NCBI GenBank assembly: GCA_963556195.1
Contig: OY744529.1
Span: forward strand, 62,702,580 to 62,766,579
Direction: 5' to 3'
Length of the DNA: 64,000 nt
DNA from: Sepiola atlantica
Lineage: Eukaryota; Mollusca; Cephalopoda; Sepiida; Sepiolidae
Part shown: piece by piece, positions 1-10,200 of the stretch
Numbering within the stretch: position 1 is the stretch's first letter
How the letters are laid out: each line of letters begins with the position of its first letter
Program-made: the position numbers and the translations under genes
Notes under the pieces: generated by a model
What the model was told of the DNA's origin: nothing
The model's input: only the letters and a program-made list of their open reading frames with translations
Database searches by the model: none

Positions 1-2
1 AC

Positions 3-1261
3 GCTTTCAACTCCATTCGACAAGACCATCTTCGAGAAACCTGTCTCCATCGAGCTCCTGCGCTTCATCCTTTGGCTCACACTGCCTACGCCAGTTTCAG
101 CACCCTGATTATAGCCGACCACACCCTTGAATCACATTGTGGTATACAGCAGGGTGACCCAATGGGACCTCTTTCTTTTTGCTCTGGGAGTCGACGATAT
201 CGCTCGTTCAGTAACTACACCTTTGAACATCTTGTATCTCGATGATGCAACATTTGGAGGCAGTTGGGCAAATGTTGCTGAGAACCTCTCCAGAATCATT
301 CCAGCCCTTGCTGCAATCGGGCTTGAGGTAAACCCTGCCAAGTCTGAGATCGTCAATATCGATTGTTTGACAGAATCATTCTTGGTGGCCGTCTCGCAAA
401 TCAGCAAAGTCTTAGATAGGGTTAACATCACCAATCGAGAAGATCTCATAATCCTCACCAGCAATTCAAGCTGACATCAATCCAGAGCAGACAGGAAGAA
501 CAAAGAGCTGGGATACGATCAGGATGAAGACCAGTGTCGAATCACTAAAATCATCTTGCGACCAACACCGTCTGGCTTACCTTCAAGCTGCAAATTCGCC
601 ACACAGCGGTGCATGGCTAACAGCCTTCTCATCATCGGCTGTTGGTAACCTGGTTGATAACGATTGCCTGAGATTCGCTGTAGCTCTGTGCACAGGTTCT
701 AAAGTAAGCAGCATTCACAGTAGCCATTGTGGCCAGCCGGTCCACATATATGGACTCCATACATTTTCATGTAGAAGGAGTGCCAACAGATTTCCAAGGC
801 ACAGCGCTCTCAATGATGTTGTTCGACGAGCACTAGACATCGCTGGCTTCCCGTTGATCCTTGAACCGTTTGGCCTTGATAGAGGGATTAGCAAACGACC
901 TCATGGCCTGACGGTGTTCCCCTTTACAAACGGTAAGTCACTGATATGTGATCCGACTTGTGTCAACACTTTTGCGCCCTCATCAGTGATCGAATCGGCA
1001 ACAAACCCTGGACATGCAGCAACGTCAGCAGAGAGCTGCAAACAGTCAAAATATGCCGATCTTCTCGACAGATTTGTATTTCAACCAATCACTGTGGAGA
1101 AGAGTGGAATGATTGGCTCTGCCACACGCGACTTCCTCGGCAGCCTTGGTCTAATAATGACGCACAACACCGGAGATAATCGCGAATTGTCTTGGCTTTA
1201 AGAGCGCCTCTCTGTCGCCATTTTTCATGGAAACGCCTTGAGTCTGCTCTCGGCCTGCTAA
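3..1261 (+). pseudogene. Non-LTR retrotransposon polymerase remnant, 3' half
   Basis: Decayed 3' part of a LINE-type polymerase, entering from the left edge. Reading from base 3 gives RT palm sequence with a QQGDPMGPL motif (about 147-170). A frameshift in the T-run near 170-180 moves the frame to that of the catalytic YLDD box at 235-246. After another break near 474, an open stretch from 524 covers the post-RT region with a Cys-containing GLHTFSCRRSA-like motif and a PRHSALNDVVRRAL block, typical of the C-terminus of a LINE protein family common in invertebrates (from memory). A TAA at 1199-1201 interrupts the frame, which then stays open to TAA at 1259-1261. At least two frameshifts and one nonsense codon make it inactive. 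A short 3' relative lies at 53390-53460. The clade is not assigned with certainty. Confidence 0.8.
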
Positions 1262-2215
1262 GCCAGCCGGACATTCGAAGAAAACTATGGACTGTGATAC
1301 ACTTATATATAAGGAATCAGGATTTCTCGATATTGAACTAAACAATGTCAAGTGACGAATAAGGGATTTATTAATTATTTATTGAATTATTAATCTTATA
1401 GTTTACTTTTTCACCGAACGGATCAGTGTAATATATTTGTTTCTTATTTTTTTATTTGTGATTGAATAAAACTTCCCAATTTGTTTTATTTACAAAAAAA
1501 ATTTGAATTAAAAAAAAAAAATATGTGTAGCTTTTCAGTAGAATAGCTGTCACCTCAGTCCAAGTGTTACAATTATTTTTATCGTTGCTTTTATTTCGGA
1601 TTGACAGCATTCTCCAAATTTTTTTTATCGCTGCTTTTTGTACCAAACCCATAACTCATTTTATGGAAAGAGTCGAGCCAACATGGGTCGTATACTTAAT
1701 AAGTACCTATATATATATTTTATACGTTGGTGAAAAGAGAGTTCTTTTGTATTTAAGGAGAAATTGAGTAGACATGTTCATTTCGGTTGCAAGTTTGCGT
1801 GTGACAGTGTATGTAAAATGAGTAGGCATTGTAGATGTGTGTTCATATTAGTTTACCTGTTTTGCCAGTGAGGTAGTGTATGTTTAAACTTGTGTGCAAG
1901 AAAGTTCGGTTAGCAGTGTGTATATGCTGCTGGTGCGTTTAGTAGTTCGAGTGTCTCTCGTCTTGTGTGTGTTACTTACTGAGGGCCTTTCGGACCTGAA
2001 AGGGCCTAAGCAGAATTTGTCATATGCACATGTGTTATTTGTGGGGGAACAAACAAAAAGAGAGAAATAAAGCTGTGTGTTTAGATTTTTATAGTATGTG
2101 CAAATTTTTGGTGGTGAATATCCTCGCTTCTTTGGTTAGCTGAAAGAAACTGCTGATTTGAGATTTTGTCTAATTGAGAGTTGATAGATAAAAACAACAT
2201 TCGTTGCCGCTGTTT
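1262..2215. other. Unassigned stretch with weak LTR-like signs
   Basis: No coding sequence is recognisable. The first ~110 bases are probably the 3' UTR of the preceding LINE. Between about 1790 and 2110 the DNA is T/G-rich, has a small stem (gggccttt / aaagggcc near 1983-2007), a polyadenylation-like AATAAA near 2067 and then TGGTGGTGAAT near 2109. That order recalls an LTR followed by a primer-binding region, but no second LTR or internal gene is visible, so this is only a suggestion. Confidence 0.25.
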
Positions 2216-2545
2216 CTAACAGCTGTATTTTCCCGCTCCCCACTTCAACAAGGTTTGACATGACTTTAGTTTAATGTGGGGGAACTGCTCCCCTGAGGGG
2301 ACACTGAAAGGGTACAAAAAAGTCAAGAACAGGCCCATTGGTAAGGGAGTTTCAGGCGACAGGCAATAAACCAGCTTCCCCTCTAAAAGGAGAATGTAAT
2401 GTTTGGGAGAATGCACCATATCTCATCATGGCAAATAAAGTTCTGATGGTTCAGGACAGACGCTACGTTGCTAGAATGATGCCAAAGCGAATCTTGGCTG
2501 GTATAACAACTGGCCAGCTGTACATAATCAGCATTGCCCGGTAGT
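2216..2545 (-). mobile_element. SINE copy, shared body with a different 5' head
   Basis: Read on the minus strand, it contains the same central block as the SINEs at 3096-3419 and 60105-60330 (GGTTTATTGCC, then TGAAAC/TGAGGCGC and a run of GGGG-rich sequence) and a tail resembling CCCCACATTAAA. The segment upstream of the block differs from the U2-derived head at 3096. It is more diverged than the other copies, so the ends are approximate. Confidence 0.5.
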
Positions 2546-2697
2546 CTTTTTAAAAACTATACCGTTTTTTTTTGTTTTTCACCAAACTATTATTTAAAAA
2601 AGTAGAATTTTGAAAGTTAAATTTAAATGTTACAGTATTGTTTTGTTATTAAATTATTAATCGAAGTAATTCATATTTTTCCATTATTAGCAAAAGA

Positions 2698-2705
2698 TTA
2701 AAATA
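2698..2705. repeat. 8-bp target-site duplication, left (TTAAAATA)
   Basis: TTAAAATA lies directly outside the left terminal inverted repeat and is repeated exactly at 3656-3663 outside the right one. Confidence 0.8.
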
Positions 2706-2944
2706 GCGGCAGCACTTTTCCCGGCCGCCAGCGCCAAATGGCTCAAGTGACTCAATCGCAGTCATTTAAAAATAAAGAATAGTCTTCATTATTAAAAATA
2801 AGCATATAATTGTCACACACACACATATATATAATTTTCCAACGAATGTTAAGTTTGCAATATCTTGGATTTAGTTAGTTGCTCTGGGAATTTAAACTGC
2901 ATTTTACTTTTTTTGTTGTTGTTAAAATGACTCAAAGCTTCTTT

Positions 2945-2948
<4 letters not shown>

Positions 2949-2996
<48 letters not shown>
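2949..2996. repeat. (TA)n microsatellite
   Basis: About 24 uninterrupted TA units, inside the inverted-repeat element. Confidence 0.95.
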
Positions 2997-3000
<4 letters not shown>

Positions 3001-3081
3001 AAATATTGTTTTTTTTTTTAAATTTATAATGGGTGTTTTTAAAAAAAAATCTATAATGGGTTTCTAAATAATAACGTCATT

Positions 3082-3095
3082 ATATCAGTGCTGTC
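3082..3095. repeat. 14-bp SINE target-site duplication, left
   Basis: ATATCAGTGCTGTC precedes the SINE and is repeated exactly at 3420-3433, as expected for LINE-mediated insertion. Confidence 0.9.
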
Positions 3096-3419
3096 TGCAT
3101 CTCGGCCTTTTGGCTAAGATCAAAGTGTAGTATCTGTTCCGATGGATACTGCACGCCTGTCCTGTGCAGTTCTAGGAGGTCCACCCTCCCAGGCTTCGCC
3201 TCCCCTCTTTGGGGAGGAGTAAGTTTATTGCTTACTGTCTGAGGCGCCCCTACCGGGGAATGCCGACGGGGCTGCCCAGGCAATTTTTAAATGGCCAGAG
3301 TGCTCACCTCTCGAGCGCTGGCTTTTAACCCCACTTGCTCGACCCGATCTTGGGTCACATCTTACTTGTGGGAGTAAGATAAAACTGGCCTTGTGCCTAA
3401 CTCCGCGAGGAGTAAATAA
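3096..3419 (+). mobile_element. U2 snRNA-headed SINE
   Basis: A 324-bp short interspersed element framed by a 14-bp target-site duplication (3082-3095 and 3420-3433). Bases 3100-3139 are the 5' part of U2 snRNA: TCTCGGCCTTTTGGCTAAGA, then the branch-site recognition segment GTGTAGTATCTGTTC, with one extra A compared with canonical U2. Beyond 3139 the sequence leaves U2 and runs into a body with TTCTAGGAGGTCCACCCTCC, a GGAG-stem, TTTATTGCTTACTGTCTGAG, GCGCCCCTACCGGGG and a 3' domain ending CTTGTGCCTAACTCCGCGAGG followed by AGTAAATAA. Body and tail recur in SINE copies elsewhere in the window, which shows this is a repeat and not a U2 gene. SINEs with snRNA-derived heads (SINEU) are a described class, which I recall from vertebrates; a molluscan one is my inference. 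Confidence 0.85.
3100..3139 (+). ncRNA. U2 snRNA 5' fragment (SINE head)
   Basis: Forty bases match roughly positions 8-46 of metazoan U2 snRNA, including stem-loop I (CTCGGCC/GGCT) and the GTAGTA branch-point pairing element. The Sm site and stems II-IV are missing, so it cannot be a functional U2 gene. Confidence 0.9.
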
Positions 3420-3663
3420 ATATCAGTGCTGTCCTTAAAGTGTAAAAGATTAAGTATAACATAAAAGATACTAAAAAAATTGGGGGAGCAATAAAATGAC
3501 AATTATATGCTTATTTTTAATAATGAATGTATTCGAGAGAGGGGGGGGGGAATTATATGCTTATCTTTAATATTGAAGACTATTCTTTCTTTTTAAATGA
3601 CTGCGATTAAGTCACTTGAGCCATTTGGCGCTGGCGGCCGGGAAAAGTGCTACCCTTAAAATA

Positions 3664-3958
3664 GTTGACTTGTTTATAAAGAAACCAAAATACATTATGA
3701 TGGATTAAATTTCGTAATTAAATTATTTTTTAAATAGGATTTTAAAAAATCCTTTTATTTTAATCTATTGCATTTTTGATTTCAATAAATATTCGATTAG
3801 CAAGTCACGTAGAGACGAGAAAAACACACATACAGACGAGTAGTGGTTATAGAGAGATGAAAAAATATCCCTTAAAAAAAAGGAAAGATAACACACTTTT
3901 GTGACTCCATTTTTTTCTAGAGAGTTACCAAGGGAGACAATTCAGCTGAAATCTAAAA
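3664..3958 (+). promoter_or_regulatory. PSMD12 upstream region / presumed 5' UTR
   Basis: This is the only non-repeat DNA between the transposon at 3655 and the PSMD12 start. I see no TATA box at a convincing distance and no CpG-rich block. The bases around the start (AAAAATGG) suit translation initiation. The transcription start cannot be placed from sequence alone. Confidence 0.35.
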
Positions 3959-4057
3959 ATGGCGAACGAAACTAGTGATGGACGCGTTCAGAAAATGGAA
4001 GTGGATTACTCATCCACTGTGGACGAGAAAATACCAATATGTGAAAAACTTGTAAAG
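3959..4057 (+). CDS. PSMD12: PSMD12 exon 1
   Basis: Codes residues 1-33 and ends in AAG before GTAAAA. It carries the N-terminal KMEVDY motif shared with vertebrate PSMD12. Confidence 0.95.
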
Positions 4058-7000
4058 GTAAAATATTATCTTTTAATTCCCTATGTTTTATATCTTTGGA
4101 AACTCCCAATGACCATAAAGCAATTACTCGAACTTGCGGCCTGTTGGCGAATAATGGTTTTCCTAAGTAAAATGCATTGTCATTTCCGCTACCCTTATTA
4201 GATTTGTCGATTTCACCCTCACATAATTTGCTTTTTTTAAATTTATTTCTTTGTCCTCTGTTAATGAATGTATTACAGATTTATTTTGTCGGTACTAAGT
4301 TGGTTGACTTTTTTTTTATAAGTTCATAGATATTCATGTAAATGTAACCAGTTGTTAAAAAAACACCAAAAACATTGCTTATTTGAATTTTTAAAACAAG
4401 CTAATAATTAAGAATAAATTTATTCAAATTAAGAAAAATACGTCGAAAATATTAAAAAGCGAAGAAACATTTAAAAAATGTTTTTATTTTTTATTATGAC
4501 TGGAGATTAAAACAAGTACATTTTCGAGAATAAGAAGTTTTGGTAAACTTTTACTCTTTGCCCCACGCTGTAAACGGAAGATAAAAGATGAGATTCTATT
4601 TTATTTCGTTCGATTACATGTCAACTCCCTGTAGATACCTGGAAATTAAAAAAAAAAAAATTATATGAATTTTAATTTTTTTTTTTAGAGTGGGGGTTTA
4701 CTTTACTATATAAACTTAACGTAAAATGATCACCCAATTATTGACCACATAGCGTAATACAGAACGATAACCACTCCCGTCTCCAATGGGGTGTTTTTTT
4801 TTGCATTGAAAACCGACGCTAATAAGTAGTTTGATTGTTACTATAACCCTAAAGGCGTAAAATACCAAGGAAAGAACTGATTTGGAAACTGGAGTGATTC
4901 TATAAAAAATACTGACAGAACGAGTAACCATTTTTCTTTGTATTGCCAAAATGGCCGCCATTTCTGACTTCTCGCTTTGGCTTCAATTATAAAACGAATT
5001 AAGAAAAATAAAACTGACTTACCTAAAATTTGTATCAGGTTCCTCTAATTCCGTGTTCAAGTTGATATTTTGTATAATTAACTTTCACAATTCTTTGTGC
5101 CGCAAAAAATTATTGCAATAATTCCTCATGACCTTTGTGTCAATGATAATCACTTGTTGACACATAACAGAATTAACTTGAAATTATAGCTAAAGCAGAT
5201 TTTTACAAGATCCCAGAATAGTTAACATCTGAGAACTCGTAAACAAAACAAAAAGAAAACATAGTTTATGTAAAACGCATTAGAATGAAATTCTCCACCG
5301 AACCGGATTATTTTTATTCTGATCCTGGTAATCCTTACTATTGTCGACACAAACTATTTTAAAGGAAATACAGTTGGGAAATTAGTCAAAAACAATTTAT
5401 TTTGGTTTACCTACTCATTTGTGGCCTATTTGCGCTAAAAATGAATAGTTATAAATTGTTTTTGACTAATTTCCCAACAATATTTCCTTTAATATAATTT
5501 ATCTCAATAATAGTAATGATTACCTTGATCCCATATTGTGTAGTTTTTCCTGCTGGATTTGAACGATAGAATATTCTATCTTATACAAATGCGAAGCATT
5601 ATAAAACCAAACCATTTAAATAAAAAATTGTGAAAATCAATTGTGTACACTAAAAATGACGCAAATTCTTTGGGAGTGAATAAAAAAAAAAAAAATGTTT
5701 ACAATCCTTATTCTAATTTTGATCAGAATCAATTACATGCTTTAGATTCTAGAAAATGTTTACAATTTCAGGCTTAAACTTAAGGAGTATCTTGCTTAAT
5801 TGGCTATTAGAGACAACTATGAATCATATTCAATGCAAATCTGAAATATTTGAATTTTCAACTAGGAGGTTGTGTCCATATTACCCCCCCCCCCAAACCC
5901 TTTAAAATACTCCAAAGAAACTGTAATTTTGGGAATATTTATTCAATCGATGTCTAATATCTATTGTTATTTTTAACAAAAATTGGGGGTATTTGAATTT
6001 TCACATTTTCATAAATCTAAAGTACATAAACTATAGCCCATATCTGGACTCCTTATTCCTAACAGCTGTGTTTCAAAATTCATAATGATCGGTTAATTAG
6101 TTTTATAGTGAATCCTGTACATACACATATATAAACATACCTATCTTTATATAGATAGAGATTATTAATGAATAATGATTATAAGGAAAACCTTTGTGAG
6201 TAAAAATATCAAGGTCAGCCTCCATGGTTGCCAATATTGGCTCTGTAAAATTCGGTAATGAGTTACAACATCCTAAAGACAACCACACAAAATGAAACCT
6301 GAAATGGAAAATGAAAACCAAAAAAAAAAACGCCTACTATTGTTGCATTTTATTTTTTTAAATTTATTCATATTTGATGTTTCATTTTGTGTGGTTGCCT
6401 TTTGGCTGTTTTCGTAATTCATTACCGGATTTTACTGAACCATTATTAGCCATGGGTGCTGATATGTTCAAGCACCATCCTCTTTACTATAAATTTAAGT
6501 AATCACATAGCTTCCTGACCTATGTGATTTTATTGGAAAGATAATATGCAGTAGCTCAAAAATTGTTATATTTTTAAAGATTATGACACGCTAACGGATT
6601 GGTGTTAAAATGTAAATGACATTCACCTAGGATGAGTTCATTGCGTCAAGGCAGTCCCCACACGTCAATCGGCAGCTGAGTCCTTGGTATACTTCAGCTA
6701 CTCCCAGTTCTAGCGACGAATACCAAAAAACGCGTGAACCAGCTATCAGCTCCATGTTTGCTTTCACCGTTTTAATCCATGTTTTCAGTTGGTTGCCTCA
6801 GTGCTTCCTCCAGCCAGCAGGTGCGATTGGGACAACCAACTTGCGGGTAACTTCTTCCTCCGGCATGGAAGAGTGTGACCAAACCAGCAAAGTTTCCTTT
6901 TCAGAAGAGTCTCTGTAATGCGGAGGTGTTGCATCTTGCACAGATGGTGCAGTTTGGGATTTGGTTAGAGGCAGATGCGTAGGACGCAGTACATGTTGAA

Positions 7001-7242
7001 GACTTTGAGTGTGTCAAGGTCTTCTTTGTGCAGGGGTCAGGTTTCACAGTCATACAACAGCATTTTCCATTACTATGGAAATATTTTTTTAATATCCATT
7101 GAAGATGAAGGCAATTATAACTACTTCATAACAATCATTTAATTTCTTTTAAACTTTTGAGAAACATTTTAAAATAATTTAATTTACATTTTTCAAACCT
7201 GGTAATCATTAGTGTGTCCAAACATATTGGTACTCCTTTTCG

Positions 7243-7281
<39 letters not shown>

Positions 7282-10200
7282 AATCTTACCAACTCTCATC
7301 TCCTTTCGTACAAAACCCACCATACAACTACTACTGGAGTGTGTCATCTTACCAAGTGAATATCAGGGATTCCTCAAAGAGTAGCATCTCAAATACCAAT
7401 GTCACCAGTAAAACGTCCCAGATTAACCTTTTTTTTTCACCAGGTAGGACACCTGATAAAATTGATGCCAAAAAGTATGCAGCAACCTATCCTGGCAGGA
7501 CACCTATCAAAAGGGTACCACAACATTTTTCCAATGTGGTAATGTTTTCAATCAGGTCAAGAATTATTCTCCTGACTTGTTTGTTCCAGGAACTGTTATT
7601 TGAATCTTTCGATGACTGATGACATCTATGTGTTCCACGACTATAAAGCTATTACTATTCTCCACTAATTGCACAATGCACCTTCCGATTGTCATGCAGG
7701 ATGATCTTCCTCGATGTTACCACGTTCTCTTTGCCGAAGCATCCGCTTATCGATGATTGCCAATTGCCACAGGAACTTTTTTTTTATTGACATTAGAATC
7801 CTCTAGATCCGCCATATTCTGACTGCCCATACACATTAAAAAGGTTACCTCGTGAAGGGTGTGACTCTTCACCATGCATGGTCATTTATTATAGAGAGAT
7901 TAACTATAAACTGTAGCTGCACAAAAGTGTTTTAAGACACTTAACATAGTGCTGGGTGCACGGGGGACCAGTTGTGGATGGCACAGAAGGCTATCTTGGA
8001 AAGGTACTATCCCTCTGCATGAACCCCTTAACACTGAAATGTTTTAATGCATAAACGTAAATTCTTGCAAACACATTTGATATAACTCCTGTTTGTAGGC
8101 AAACAGTGATAGGCGTTTGCCAGGGTCTACCTGAAGGTAGCAGTGGTTTGGGACACCTTGTCTTCATGTCTTTGACCACACCATAGGTAATTTAAGACTG
8201 TTTATGGGTGTTAGAGACAGGTTTTATACCTCTTAAGATGATAAAGTTGACATATTCTAAGCTTAAGTCAGTATGAACAAAAAAGGTTAAAATATAAAGA
8301 CCTGGGAGAGATTGATGACCTTTCAATCCATCACATTGAAACTAAAAATGATTGATGTCAGACTCCCAGTTTTGGTCTTTGATGAGGCTCTGATGTGTTA
8401 TATTATTGAATTCAAATTAAATTTAATATATCGCTCAGCAGAGCCTAATTGAAGAACAGAACTGAGAAACTAACATCAATCATTAGATTAGAAGCCAGCA
8501 ATTTGGTATATAAGCAGATTGGGATATTCTATTGTGCTTAGATGCGCAAGTCCATTCCCTGAATTCTGATTGGTTGTTAGTCCATGAGCAGACATTCTAG
8601 TGTATAAATATTGCTTCATTCAAGCAAGAGTTTGTTTGTTAACTGGACACCAGTTGGAGCCATTTTGATTTTACAATATAGAAGAATTCATCTTCAACTG
8701 TGGTAATCAAAAATGAGTCTGAGCAAGAATCAAGCGATGCAAAAGAATATTGGATTGAAAGAGATGCATATATTGTTAAGCACATTTTACATGTACAGAA
8801 GTTTGTGGACCTAACGTTTGTCAGTTAAAGGAATGCTGAATTGCGCTCAAAAGAAAAGGTAAGCAATCATTCCATCCCATTGATAAGTGATAATAATAAT
8901 ATAGGCTGTTTCAATATAAACGTTACCCATTTAACAACTCCGCCAATATTCATGATATTATTCTCTACTTTTCTGGGTTGCTAGAAAATAAAATAACATT
9001 TCAAAATCATTCGTCATTAATATTGGCGGAGTGTCTATTTACTTGCCTCCCCACGAGGGACGAGTTAGACACAAAGTCGGTTTTTAATGTGGGGAACTCC
9101 AGCTTCCCAAAAAGGGGCACTCTGGATTGAAACAAGAATAAAAATTGTCTCAGTCTAGAAAGATCTTTCCTTCACTGACCGAAGACAGAAAAGACGAAGT
9201 GCAGCATCAGAACAGATAATACACTTTGCTCCTAGCCAAAAGGGCCAAGAAGATTTGGTATTAACCTTCAAAATAGGTGCACCCGGGTGGTTCAGTGATA
9301 AAGCCCACTTCTCTCTACCAGGCCACGTCAACAGCAAGAACTCTGCGTTCTGGAGATCACAAGCACCCGGTGATGTTCTTCAGAGGCTATTGCACTGTGA
9401 AGTGCCCCACATGGGTTGCTGTCTCGAAACCTGACGCAATCGCACCGTTTTTGTTTGATAATTATGTTGGGAGATAGTGACAGTCCACAAAGTATGCCTT
9501 CAGTGCTGAGGCGCATGTTTAGAACATGCCTTGTTATAAAATTTAATTTTATAACAAGAGATGCTGAATGAAGACTCATTTTAATTATCATTTCAGCTTT
9601 TAGGAAATCCAAAGTTTTCTTGTCTGGTTCCTAAGTTATGAGCATGTAGATGGATCACTTTTATACTGAGGAGACACCCTATATGACAGGACAAAACAGA
9701 TTTCTAAAAACTATCTAACAACAAACAAGGTGATGCCCAGAGAAAGTGCAATTCTGTAATATGGACATGATTTTAAAGAATCTCATTATTTGGCATAGAT
9801 TCATTTAATAAGTAGAAATCATTCGAATTAGATGATTCCTTGCCATTTACTGATTTAAAAAAAAACAAAATGGTTCTTTTTTTTTCTTTCTTATATTTGA
9901 AGTCATTGACTACCATAACAGTGTACATAACTACGTCATCAATAATGACGAGACGTGTGTGTGTAACGATGCGTCTTTCCATCTGATCACTACTGAACAT
10001 GACGTAACTGATAATGATGAAGGAGGGAGGGTGTATTAAACACACAAGTTTAGTAATCCGAAGGCCATGAGTTCAATTCCTGTACGTTTTCATTTTGATC
10101 ACACCCCCAAATAAATTTCACTCAACAATATCAGAGAAGAAACTGATGTAAATAATTAATTTTTTGAATGTCAATAAATTTTATTCCCATACAAAAATGG

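Larger units (their letters stand above)
2706..3655. mobile_element. Non-autonomous DNA transposon (MITE-like), ~106-bp terminal inverted repeats
   Basis: A 950-bp element bounded by terminal inverted repeats at 2706-2811 and 3551-3655, which match closely over their full length. They begin GCGGCAGCAC on the left and GGGTAGCAC on the right, then share the GC-rich block CTTTTCCCGGCCGCCAGCGCC. An 8-bp duplication TTAAAATA flanks it. No transposase is present; an 8-bp duplication is usual for hAT, P or Merlin-type elements, but the ends do not let me choose. The inner side of the right arm carries a second copy of about 30 bases of the arm (3498-3530) separated by a G-run. A SINE has inserted in the middle. 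Its right end lies about 300 bp upstream of the PSMD12 start codon. Confidence 0.8.

Noticed and set aside
132..464. Minus-strand open frame opposite the LINE RT
   Set aside because: Shadow of the plus-strand YLDD frame.
3100..3139. A true U2 snRNA gene
   Set aside because: Only the 5' quarter is present; the Sm site and 3' stems are missing, and the flanks form a SINE.
3080..3283. Open frame on the minus strand across the U2-like region
   Set aside because: It is antisense to the SINE and has no protein-like features.
7640..7870. Possible transposase remnant on the minus strand (KIILHDN-like)
   Set aside because: Only one short match in a broken frame; no termini or further motifs.
9277..9477. 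tRNA-like head (GGGTGGTTCAGTGATAAAGC) near a SINE
   Set aside because: Resembles an A box, but no B box at proper spacing and no element ends were found.
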